Assembly (NCBI GenBank): GCA_001001625.1
Contig: LCKU01000011.1
Location: forward strand, 1-14,048
DNA: 14,048 nucleotides
Source: Parcubacteria group bacterium GW2011_GWA2_45_30
Lineage (GTDB): Bacteria > Patescibacteriota > Minisyncoccia > Sungbacterales > HO2-52-23
Direction: 5' to 3'
A program made the translations under genes and the position numbers. The notes beneath the pieces are model-generated. The model was not told the origin of the DNA, did no database searches, and was given only the letters and a program-made list of their open reading frames with translations. Shown in pieces: positions 8,461 to 14,048 of the stretch. Positions within the stretch are counted from its first letter, which is position 1. Each line of letters opens with the position of its first letter.

Positions 8461-9681
8461 TTATTCATAGCGAAGCGCTTCTATGGGATTGAGCGAAGCG
8501 GCTCTTCTTGCCGGGTAATATCCGAAAATAATTCCAATGGCCGCGGATACCCCGAAGGCAAGAAAAATTGACTGAATGGAAACGCTGGTGGCGATACCGG
8601 CAAACTGCGAAACCAGAAATGCCATAACCCAACCCAATCCTATGCCCGCCGCTCCGCCCAAAAACGTCAGCATCACCGCTTCCGTCAAAAACTGCGTGCC
8701 GATATCGCGGCGTTTCGCTCCGATCGCCTTACGCAGGCCTATTTCCCGCGTCCGCTCCGTTACGGTTGTAAGCATCATATTCATAATCCCTATTCCGCCG
8801 ACAACCAGGGATATGCCCGCGATTGATGCCAGAAGAATCGTAAAAGTATTCGTAACCGCTGAAGCGGTTGCCACAATATCCGATTGATTCAGCACTTGGA
8901 AATCGGCAAGCTGGGGATTAGATATATTATGGCGCGATAATAACAAGCCCGAAATCTGCTGCTGAATAACAGACATGTCGTCCGGGCTTTGGGCTTGAAT
9001 GCTAATGGCAGTCACATAAGTATCGCCCGCAAGAAATCGCTGGGCCGACGATAAAGGAACAAAAACCGTGTTATCTTGATTCAAAGGACCCGATCCGCCT
9101 TTTGATTTGGTAATGCCGATTATCTTAAAATCAACGCGGTTGATACGGATGGTTTGTCCGACCGGAGTTGTGCCTTCGCCGAAAAGATCATCTCGCGTGG
9201 TCGGACCCAAAACCGCCACCTTGGACAAACTCCGCACGTTCTGATCGGTAATAAATGAGCCGAAATCGATCTGGATATTGCGCACCTCCGGATATGCGCC
9301 AACCGTACCGACAACCTGCGTATTGGTATTTTTTCCTTTGGCGGTAATCTGGTATCTTCGGGATATTTCAGGCGCTACGGCCTTAGCCAGAATTATTTCT
9401 TTTTGAATGGCATCAGCGTCTTCCTGGGTAAGCGTTTGCGCCGATCCCCGGCCCGCGCTTACCGGACCGCCGCCCCTTTGAAAACCGGGAGAAACCAAAA
9501 CAAGATTTGAGCCGATGGACTGAATGCTTGACTCAATTGTTCCCTGCGCGCCCTGGCCGATGGAAACCATGGCTATAACCGAACCGATGCCAATGACAAT
9601 TCCAAGAATAGTAAGGCCGGACCTTATTTTATTTGCCGTCAAAGCCGAATATGTTTCCTGAAAAATATCAATTACCTTCAT
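8461..9681 (-). CDS. MacB/FtsX-type ABC transporter permease
   Basis: The permease half of a MacAB-like exporter. From ATG 9681 it is 406 residues: a first membrane helix at about 22-42 (after ANKIRSG), a large extracytoplasmic MacB core domain (about 43-275), and three C-terminal helices (about 280-303, 335-360, 370-388). The family hallmark RTREIGLRKAIGAKRRDI lies before the third helix and the ending YPARRAASLNPIEALRYE is typical. I chose ATG 9681 because its N-terminus (MKVIDIFQETYSALTANK) matches the family; ATG 9687 adds two residues and TTG 9726 adds fifteen atypical ones. The start overlaps the end of the ATPase gene by 14 bp, implying translational coupling. Family members are mechanotransmitters that couple cytoplasmic ATP use to work by the periplasmic adaptor. 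The substrate is unknown. Confidence 0.93.
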   Translation of the reverse strand: MKVIDIFQETYSALTANKIRSGLTILGIVIGIGSVIAMVSIGQGAQGTIESSIQSIGSNLVLVSPGFQRGGGPVSAGRGSAQTLTQEDADAIQKEIILAKAVAPEISRRYQITAKGKNTNTQVVGTVGAYPEVRNIQIDFGSFITDQNVRSLSKVAVLGPTTRDDLFGEGTTPVGQTIRINRVDFKIIGITKSKGGSGPLNQDNTVFVPLSSAQRFLAGDTYVTAISIQAQSPDDMSVIQQQISGLLLSRHNISNPQLADFQVLNQSDIVATASAVTNTFTILLASIAGISLVVGGIGIMNMMLTTVTERTREIGLRKAIGAKRRDIGTQFLTEAVMLTFLGGAAGIGLGWVMAFLVSQFAGIATSVSIQSIFLAFGVSAAIGIIFGYYPARRAASLNPIEALRYE

Positions 9682-10387
9682 AATCATGGTTTGCCGTGCG
9701 GCGGTTATGATTTCTATTGTCTTCAACTATATTTCCGTCGCGGATAGTTATGATGCGTTCGGCGTGTTCGGCCACATAGGGCTCGTGCGTAATTAATACA
9801 ATGGTCCGTCCCTGACGCGCGTGAAGATTCTGAAAAGTATCCAGCACGATCTCCCCGGTTTTGGTATCAAGATTTCCGGTCGGCTCATCCGCCAAAACCA
9901 ATGAGGGATTATTAACCAGGGCCCGCGCAATGGCGACTCTTTGCATCATGCCTCCGCTAAGCTGATTGGGCAGATGGCGCCAAAATTTTTCCGGAAAAGC
10001 GGAGGAATTAAGGGCCGAAACAGCAATCTCCTCGCGTTTTTCTCTTTCTACGCCCGCATACATCAAAGGCAGGGCTACATTTCTAAGAACGGATGAACGC
10101 GGGAGAAGATTAAATGACTGGAACACAAAACCGATTTTGCGGTTACGAATATCCGCAAGCTCGTCATCCGAAAGTTTTGAAACATCATGCCCGTCAATCA
10201 GATATTCTCCGCCGGTCGGCGTATCCAGACACCCGATGATGTGCATCAAGGTTGATTTGCCTGATCCGGAGGGGCCCATAATAGCGACAAACTCGCCGTC
10301 TTTAATGGTAAAAGTCACGCAGGCAAGCGCGACTGTTTCAATCTCTCCGGTTTTGTATATTTTAGTAATATTTTTACACTCAATCAT
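9668..10387 (-). CDS. MacB-type ABC transporter ATP-binding protein
   Basis: A 239-residue ABC ATPase of the MacB/LolD class, which powers the neighbouring permease from the cytoplasmic side. Visible motifs are Walker A GPSGSGKST (38-46), Q-loop Gln90 in VFQSFNLL, signature LSGGMMQ (143-149), Walker B LVLADEP with catalytic Glu168, D-loop GNLD and H-loop His201. All catalytic residues are present. The signature has Met-Met where LSGGQQQ is usual. In E. coli MacB the ATPase and permease are one chain; here they are separate, as in many LolCDE- or YknYZ-type systems. ATG 10387 is the start; there is no close Shine-Dalgarno sequence, and the 28-bp gap from the adaptor gene is mostly a repeat. 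The last codons overlap the permease start. Confidence 0.95.
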   Translation of the reverse strand: MIECKNITKIYKTGEIETVALACVTFTIKDGEFVAIMGPSGSGKSTLMHIIGCLDTPTGGEYLIDGHDVSKLSDDELADIRNRKIGFVFQSFNLLPRSSVLRNVALPLMYAGVEREKREEIAVSALNSSAFPEKFWRHLPNQLSGGMMQRVAIARALVNNPSLVLADEPTGNLDTKTGEIVLDTFQNLHARQGRTIVLITHEPYVAEHAERIITIRDGNIVEDNRNHNRRTANHDYEGN

Positions 10388-10389
10388 GG

Positions 10390-10409
10390 TTCAACAAGCT
10401 CACCACAAG
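10390..10409. repeat. TTCRACAAG-type repeat at the adaptor/ATPase junction
   Basis: The plus strand reads TTCAACAAGCTCACCACAAG. It matches the minus-strand copy at 12459-12489 (TTCGACAAGCTTACCGCA..CAAG) apart from transitions and a small gap. TGGT/ACCA at its edges can pair into a short hairpin. It occupies most of the 28 bp between the adaptor stop and the ATPase start codon. Confidence 0.55.
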
Positions 10410-10415
10410 TAGTAA

Positions 10416-12218
10416 TTAATGAGGGACGCTTTGTCGGCCACCGCCACCTCCTCCTCCCGGAAGACCAGGAATCCTGAAGCCACCGCCTTGCTGTTGTGAA
10501 GTACTGGTAGTTTGAGAACTGATCGTATTTGTTACCACCGTGTCTCCTTCTTTAAGACCCGAGATTATTTCAGTGAACTCGTCGTTATATAAGCCGACTT
10601 CAACTTGCCGGCGCAAAGGCGTTTGGGTCAGCGCAATTCCTCCCTGACCTGTTTCTGGCAACGCAATATTTTCCTGCGGTATTTCCGCGAAACTTACGCC
10701 GTCCTGCAATTTGACGGCGGAGTTGGGAATCATAAGAATATCCGGTTTCGCCTCGGTGATAATATTTGCCGAAACGCTCATGGCGGGCTTCACGCGTTCG
10801 TCCTGGGTATCAAAAGCGATCTTTACCGCATATGAGACCACGCCCTGCGAAATCGTGCCAATCGCATCCACTTCAGCCGCCTGGCCAGTCAGGGTAAGGC
10901 CGGGAATTGCATCAATAGTCAAAGTTGTCTTCTGGCCCGCTTTCACCTTGGCAACATCAACTTCGTTTAAAGAAACCTCGGCGATTTTTTGTTTAGTGAC
11001 AAGCGTCGCCACAGCCGCTCCAGCCGATGCCGAATCCCCTTTTTTCGCGTTGACTTTAGCGATAACGCCGGCAAATGGCGCCCGGACATAATGATCAGCC
11101 AGAGTTTGCTTTGCGGTTACGAGCGCATCTTTCCTCTGCTGAATGGTTATTTTTTTAGCGCGAATATCAAGGTTATCCGGACCGCTTTTTATTTTTTCCA
11201 ATGACAAATTTTTTTCCTCAATAGACCTCTCGGAACTTACTATCGCTTCTTTTGAATTCTGAATGGTTCGTTGTATAGAAAGAAGGACCGATAAATGACT
11301 GTTGGTTTTGCCGGTATAAGTTGAAAGAGCGGCAAGATGCGTATCGGCAAAAGCGGCCGGCCTTAGGCCGCGCTCAATCAGTTTATCTTTATGAAACTGG
11401 ATAAGATTGCTTGAGTTTTTTACGGCTTCGGCCGTATCTTTGGATGTATTGTAGGTTTCTGCCAGAAGCATTTCTATGGTTTGGCGATCCGAGAACCTGG
11501 AGGCTGATTTGTAATCAATGAAATTTTTATCATACGCCGCGCGCGCTTTTTGATAAGCAACAGCAGCGTCGTCTTTGTATTTCAAAATTTTCTCGTCATA
11601 ACTTTTTATGGTATCGGCATAATAGGAGATGTTGGATTGCACGCCCGCAGAAAGATTTGTTCCGTAAAGAACATCTTGCAGGCCGACCATTATATCGGGA
11701 AGTTCCAGAAAAGCATTGGCAATATCATTAAAACCGTCCTCATAGGCCTTTTTAAGATCATCTTCGGCTTTTTGCTTTGATTCCCGGGCCTGGATCAACG
11801 AATTCTCCGCCTGCAGTAAAGTAAGCTCATCTAATGGTTCAAGCAGTCGGTCCAATTCAAGCCGGGCGGTCTCCAAACCCGTCTCGGCGTCACGCACCGC
11901 GCGCTCCGCATCGCGGGCATCTATGGCCGCCAAAAGCGCGCCTTCGGCCGCTTCCTGTCCGGATGTTACATACACGCTCATGATCTCACCGCTAACTTTA
12001 GGTTTAATGTCCGCCTGATTGGATGCCAAAATTTGTCCGGAACCGGAAACCGAAATAATAAGCGTGCCTTTTTTAACTGGAGCCAGAACATACTTGATTT
12101 CTTCCGCAGAAGAAAAATATTTCGTGTATCCGTAATATCCGCCGAAGGCAATGATAATAATAATTATTCCCGCGGAAAATTTATACAGCATGAATTGTTT
12201 TAAAAAGTTAGAAAACAT
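10416..12218 (-). CDS. MacA-like periplasmic adaptor (HlyD/RND-adaptor family) with extended hairpin
   Basis: A 600-residue membrane-fusion adaptor of the exporter, clearly longer than E. coli MacA (371). Residues 15-29 form the membrane anchor. A first half lipoyl domain (about 66-100, KPKVSGEIMSVYVTSG) leads into a helical, coiled-coil-like region of about 270 residues (103-375). The second lipoyl half follows (about 376-408, VRAPFAGVIAKVNAKKGD), then the beta-barrel domain (about 410-490), a membrane-proximal domain, and a Gly-rich tail (GLPGGGGGGG). ATG 12218 starts three bases after the TAA of the DUF5666 gene, without a Shine-Dalgarno sequence, so translation is probably coupled. The ATPase and permease genes follow directly. 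No TolC-like outer-membrane channel is encoded in the window. Adaptor identity is firm; the role of the long hairpin is unknown. Confidence 0.93.
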   Translation of the reverse strand: MFSNFLKQFMLYKFSAGIIIIIIAFGGYYGYTKYFSSAEEIKYVLAPVKKGTLIISVSGSGQILASNQADIKPKVSGEIMSVYVTSGQEAAEGALLAAIDARDAERAVRDAETGLETARLELDRLLEPLDELTLLQAENSLIQARESKQKAEDDLKKAYEDGFNDIANAFLELPDIMVGLQDVLYGTNLSAGVQSNISYYADTIKSYDEKILKYKDDAAVAYQKARAAYDKNFIDYKSASRFSDRQTIEMLLAETYNTSKDTAEAVKNSSNLIQFHKDKLIERGLRPAAFADTHLAALSTYTGKTNSHLSVLLSIQRTIQNSKEAIVSSERSIEEKNLSLEKIKSGPDNLDIRAKKITIQQRKDALVTAKQTLADHYVRAPFAGVIAKVNAKKGDSASAGAAVATLVTKQKIAEVSLNEVDVAKVKAGQKTTLTIDAIPGLTLTGQAAEVDAIGTISQGVVSYAVKIAFDTQDERVKPAMSVSANIITEAKPDILMIPNSAVKLQDGVSFAEIPQENIALPETGQGGIALTQTPLRRQVEVGLYNDEFTEIISGLKEGDTVVTNTISSQTTSTSQQQGGGFRIPGLPGGGGGGGRQSVPH

Positions 12219-12221
12219 GAA

Positions 12222-12773
12222 TTAAAAGAAGCTGCGAAAACGCGGCCGCATAGGCAATTTGATTCCGTCTTCGCTAAAAATACGGATGAGTTTGGCCTCA
12301 ATCTGTCCCTCGCTGTTGGGAGAACCGATGATTACTACTCGGTCGCCGACCTTCAGGCCGTTATTCACCGTTTCCATGCCATTTTTAATGATGGTGTCCG
12401 CCGTGGTCACAATTATTTTTTCAACATCGCCGCGGCCTTTAATCACAAAACTCTCTTGCCCTGAACTTGCCTGCGGTAAGCTTGTCGAATCCGTCGAGGA
12501 TTTTAGTTCAATAATTTCTCCGAATGCGCCATGCGCCTCGATAAATTCGCCGCGCGGAATTTTCTTCCAGTCGCCCCCCATGAACCCGCCACGCGGTCCG
12601 GCGAAATTCTTATGATAATTCTCGGCCCACCGGTAAGAATATCCGGCCTTGAGCGTGCCGACTTTTACCCCTGCGCCAAAGACCAAAACAAGCGCCACAA
12701 AACTGGCAAGCCCGATAATGACCCATCTAAAAACATCGCGATTTTTCAATATTTTTTTAATTGCTTCCAACAT
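12222..12773 (-). CDS. DUF5666-like OB-fold membrane protein heading the exporter operon
   Basis: A 183-residue protein with one membrane helix at about 16-38 and a beta domain at about 82-166. That domain aligns with the downstream paralogue at 7931-8377: GEII, then SFVIK against SVTIK, then GLKVGDRVVIIGSPNSEGQIEAKLI against DLEVGKSITVNGVANSDGSVTAETI. Between the first two strands it has about 14 extra residues (92-107, STDSTSLPQASSGQE) that coincide with a TTCGACAAG-type repeat in the DNA. DUF5666 domains have no known activity; an extracytoplasmic accessory to the adaptor and permease is inferred from gene order. ATG 12773 is preceded by an A-rich stretch without a Shine-Dalgarno sequence. 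The adaptor gene starts three bases after its TAA. Confidence 0.82.
   Translation of the reverse strand: MLEAIKKILKNRDVFRWVIIGLASFVALVLVFGAGVKVGTLKAGYSYRWAENYHKNFAGPRGGFMGGDWKKIPRGEFIEAHGAFGEIIELKSSTDSTSLPQASSGQESFVIKGRGDVEKIIVTTADTIIKNGMETVNNGLKVGDRVVIIGSPNSEGQIEAKLIRIFSEDGIKLPMRPRFRSFF
12459..12489 (-). repeat. TTCGACAAG-type repeat forming a loop in the DUF5666 gene
   Basis: The minus strand reads TTCGACAAGCTTACCGCAGG then CAAGTTCAGGG. Relative to the copy at 1225-1241 it has 15 extra bases between TTCGACAAG and TTCAGG. Relative to 10390-10409 it shares the CTYACC extension. It translates as STSLPQASSG, in frame, and is absent from the paralogous gene. Confidence 0.6.
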
Positions 12774-12836
12774 ATTTTTTAAATTTAACTTAAAGCGCCA
12801 TACAGAAAATATCCGACCAGCAATCTCTTTTTATTC

Positions 12837-12936
12837 ACCCCGTTAGAAATTAACTCATTTTATTTATGACCTCCGTAACTATGCGCTTATCTTTTCCAGA
12901 AAAGAACATTTATCAGATAAACATTTCTAACGGGGT
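12837..12936. repeat. Perfect 14-bp inverted repeat ACCCCGTTAGAAAT ... ATTTCTAACGGGGT
   Basis: The arms are 12837-12850 and 12923-12936, separated by 72 bp. The right arm is coding: it gives the YPVRN near the C-terminus of the sigma-partner protein. The left arm is non-coding. The match continues discontinuously outwards: TATTCACCC at 12832-12840 pairs with GGGTGAATA at 12952-12960, as if 19 bp between two GGGT copies had been lost from the left copy. AAATTTAACT (12781) and AAATTAACT (12847) flank the left element. This looks like two copies of a dispersed element in opposite orientation. Confidence 0.6.
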
Positions 12937-13306
12937 AAAGAAACAAACGAAGGGTGAATACGGCCAGTATCATATTGACGGTAAAGATAGCGATGCCCAT
13001 AACCGGCAATGATTCAGCGATAGCCAAACCGAAATCTTGCCAGGATGCGAATAACGCGCCGAGATCGCTTAAGGCGACCCCAACAAATTGAAGCATTCCA
13101 GAATCCTGTATTTGACCCGCAAAAAGTGTCCAGGAGAAAGGCGTGGCCGTAAACGATATAACCAAAAGAGCCAGAAATCCAAACGCCAATTTTCTCGTCC
13201 GCCGCAGTTCTTGTTCACGCTTAATTGCAAGGATAATCCTATCAAAAAGACCTGTCGACGACTCCAGGTCTAAAAAATAAGGCGATTTTTTAGCTCTTCG
13301 CTCCAT
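12887..13306 (-). CDS. Small two-helix membrane protein, putative partner (anti-sigma-like) of the ECF sigma factor
   Basis: From ATG 13306 the protein has 139 residues. A charged cytoplasmic N-terminus (about 1-39, ending IKREQELRRTRKL) is followed by a membrane helix at about 40-63, a short external loop, and a second long hydrophobic stretch at about 92-124. It lies directly downstream of an ECF sigma gene, where membrane-bound sigma regulators usually sit, and its topology fits that role. It lacks a recognisable zinc-binding HxxxCxxC motif, so it is not a standard ZAS anti-sigma factor. ATG 13333 is also in frame but lies in the hairpin at 13321-13350 and would add MRSLYVYIY from an AT repeat, so I prefer 13306. 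The last 15 or so residues (YPVRNVYLINVLFWKR) come partly from a repeat, so the original C-terminus may be lost. The role is inferred from context. Confidence 0.68.
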   Translation of the reverse strand: MERRAKKSPYFLDLESSTGLFDRIILAIKREQELRRTRKLAFGFLALLVISFTATPFSWTLFAGQIQDSGMLQFVGVALSDLGALFASWQDFGLAIAESLPVMGIAIFTVNMILAVFTLRLFLYPVRNVYLINVLFWKR

Positions 13307-13320
13307 ATATATATATACGT

Positions 13321-13350
13321 ATAAAGAGCGCATTTTGGTGCGCTCTTTAT
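13321..13350 (-). terminator. Perfect 12-bp hairpin between the sigma gene and its partner; possible attenuator
   Basis: On the plus strand ATAAAGAGCGCA, loop TTTTGG, TGCGCTCTTTAT: a perfect 12-bp stem with a 6-base loop. On the minus strand the stem ends CTCTTTAT and is followed by an AT-alternating run rather than a U-tract, so termination would be partial at best. It is 22 bp beyond the sigma stop codon and 14 bp before the preferred start of the next gene. It could lower expression of the partner gene or protect the upstream mRNA. Confidence 0.5.
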
Positions 13351-13372
13351 AATCTATGATACGAAGGAGAAC

Positions 13373-13945
13373 TTATTCTTGGTGCAAGGGCGAATCAATT
13401 AAAATATTTTTTAGCATCAAAAGCGCGCGGCGATAACGCGATTTTACGGTGTGGAGCGGCTCGCCCAATTTTTGGGAAATTTCCCGAAAAGTCAATTCTT
13501 CCGCGCGCAAAGAAAGCACCGCGCGGTATTTGGCAGAAAGACCGGAAATGGCGCGCCGCAGCAAAGAATTAAGATTTTTGCGTTCAAACTCCTCCGGAGG
13601 CAGTAAAGATAAATCAATGATGTTCTCGGCTAATTTATTAATCCCCTCTTCATTTTCAAACTCAACAAACAGAATTTCTTTAATCTTTCGCAAAAAATCA
13701 ATACAGGCGTTCCGGGTAATGCTTAAAACCCATGCCCGGAAACTTTTATCCGCGTCAAATTTACGCAAATTTCGCCAAACCCGGACAAATACTTCCTGAG
13801 TGATGTCTTCGGCGTCCGGCCTGTTCCCGACAAACCGCATAGCCAATCCATAAACCGGACGCATATGCCGCTTAATTAAAATATCCAGAGACTCTGGATC
13901 TCCGTTAAGATACGATAAAACAAGTTCTTGATCCGGCTTATACAT
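13373..13945 (-). CDS. ECF (sigma-70 family) RNA polymerase sigma factor
   Basis: A 190-residue, complete ECF sigma factor. Region 2 spans about 10-87 with the core-binding and -10-recognition stretch DAEDITQEVFVRVW (44-57) and FRAWVLSITRNACIDFLRK (69-87). After a linker, region 4 at about 125-180 has LSAKYRAVLSLR and a helix-turn-helix LTFREISQKLGEPLHTVKSRYRRA. Length is typical. It would direct core polymerase to a small regulon, usually in response to an envelope signal passed by a membrane partner; the next gene fits that role. ATG 13945 is the only sensible start, with no Shine-Dalgarno sequence. It begins only nine bases after the end of an insertion sequence, so its native promoter region may have been displaced or replaced. 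Confidence 0.95.
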   Translation of the reverse strand: MYKPDQELVLSYLNGDPESLDILIKRHMRPVYGLAMRFVGNRPDAEDITQEVFVRVWRNLRKFDADKSFRAWVLSITRNACIDFLRKIKEILFVEFENEEGINKLAENIIDLSLLPPEEFERKNLNSLLRRAISGLSAKYRAVLSLRAEELTFREISQKLGEPLHTVKSRYRRALLMLKNILIDSPLHQE

Positions 13946-13954
13946 AAATTAATC

Positions 13955-14048
13955 TGTAGGAACTAGTCGCGTTGTTCACAGTTCCTGCGGATAAAAATAA
14001 TTGATAAGTTGTTCCATTGGAGTACGATTGTTGATGCCTTTATGCGGT
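13955..14048. mobile_element. End of an insertion sequence (DDE transposase type), cut by the window
   Basis: The element continues beyond the window. Its inner end carries the transposase C-terminus; its outer end is probably near 13955, where TGTAGGAACTAGTCGCG begins with the TG usual for IS termini. AGGAACT (13958-13964) and AGTTCCT (13980-13986) form a subterminal inverted repeat that can fold into a hairpin. The other terminus and the target duplication are not visible, so the exact boundary is inferred. Confidence 0.6.
13976..14048 (-). CDS. Transposase C-terminus (integrase-core DDE type, IS481/IS3-like), partial
   Basis: The last 23 codons before TGA 13978-13976 read PHKGINNRTPMEQL and end INYFYPQEL. 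The motif (R)PHKGINNRTPMEQL is the typical end of an rve-type integrase-core transposase, where RPH..L...TP follows the catalytic Glu helix. The catalytic residues lie outside the window, so family (IS481 or IS3 group) and integrity cannot be judged. It is on the same strand as the sigma gene, 31 bp upstream of its start. Confidence 0.7.
   Translation of the reverse strand, partial: PHKGINNRTPMEQLINYFYPQEL

Noticed and set aside
9682..9726. Upstream TTG start for the permease, adding 15 residues
   Set aside because: The added MKTIEIITAARQTMI is atypical for the family, needs a rare start codon and overlaps the ATPase gene by 59 bp; ATG 9681 fits family alignments better.
12785..12838. 17-codon minus-strand micro-ORF (GTG start, NKKRLLVGYFLYGALS)
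   Set aside because: It has no ribosome binding site and lies within the repeat-like left element; its hydrophobic look may be chance. Kept only as a note.
1..14048. Alternative genetic code (TGA as Gly) as in some candidate phyla
   Set aside because: TGA ends the zinc-ribbon, DUF5666 (7931), ATPase and transposase frames at family-typical positions, and no long gene contains in-frame TGA.
1..14048. CRISPR array, tRNA or rRNA genes
   Set aside because: No regularly spaced repeats or recognisable RNA gene sequences were seen; the repeats present are scattered and unspaced.

Overview
The window reads as accessory or envelope-related chromosome of an uncultivated bacterium. The best guess is a member of the Candidate Phyla Radiation (Patescibacteria, Parcubacteria-like). 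This is inferred from the gene set: a giant membrane-anchored macroglobulin, DUF4349 and DUF5666 proteins, a MacAB-like exporter, and an ECF sigma factor paired with a small membrane protein. Shine-Dalgarno sequences are also scarce, and short dispersed repeats sit inside and between genes. TGA serves as a normal stop codon in several genes, so the TGA=Gly codes of Gracilibacteria and Absconditabacteria do not apply. All supported genes lie on the minus strand, so transcription runs from high to low coordinates.

Layout in transcription order. (i) 14048-13955: the end of an insertion sequence, with the last 23 codons of its DDE transposase and its terminal sequence. (ii) 13945-12887: an ECF sigma factor, a perfect 12-bp hairpin, then a small two-helix membrane protein that is probably the sigma factor's partner. 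(iii) 12850-12774: non-coding, holding one arm of a 14-bp inverted repeat whose other arm forms the 3' end of the preceding gene. (iv) 12773-8461: a tight operon of DUF5666-like membrane protein, MacA-like adaptor with an unusually long helical hairpin, ABC ATPase and MacB/FtsX permease. (v) 8377-7659: a second DUF5666-like protein and a Cys/His-rich zinc-ribbon miniprotein, the latter with a candidate leaderless promoter. (vi) 7604-879: a 2241-residue alpha-2-macroglobulin-like protein with an intact thioester motif. (vii) 821-1: a DUF4349 membrane protein cut by the window edge. No gap without a gene exceeds about 115 bp. I saw no tRNA, rRNA or CRISPR.

Taken together, the genes look like an envelope-defence and export neighbourhood: a sigma factor and partner that could sense the envelope, a tripartite-type efflux pump lacking any visible outer-membrane partner, and a protease trap tethered to the membrane. 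Regulation of the downstream genes by the sigma factor is inference from gene order only. The most distinctive sequence-level signal is a set of short repeats built on TTCRACAAG, TTCGCT..CTCAG or CCCCGTTAGAAAT. They have entered coding regions in frame (macroglobulin C-terminus, DUF5666 loop), gene junctions (adaptor/ATPase, permease/DUF5666) and the end of the sigma-partner gene.
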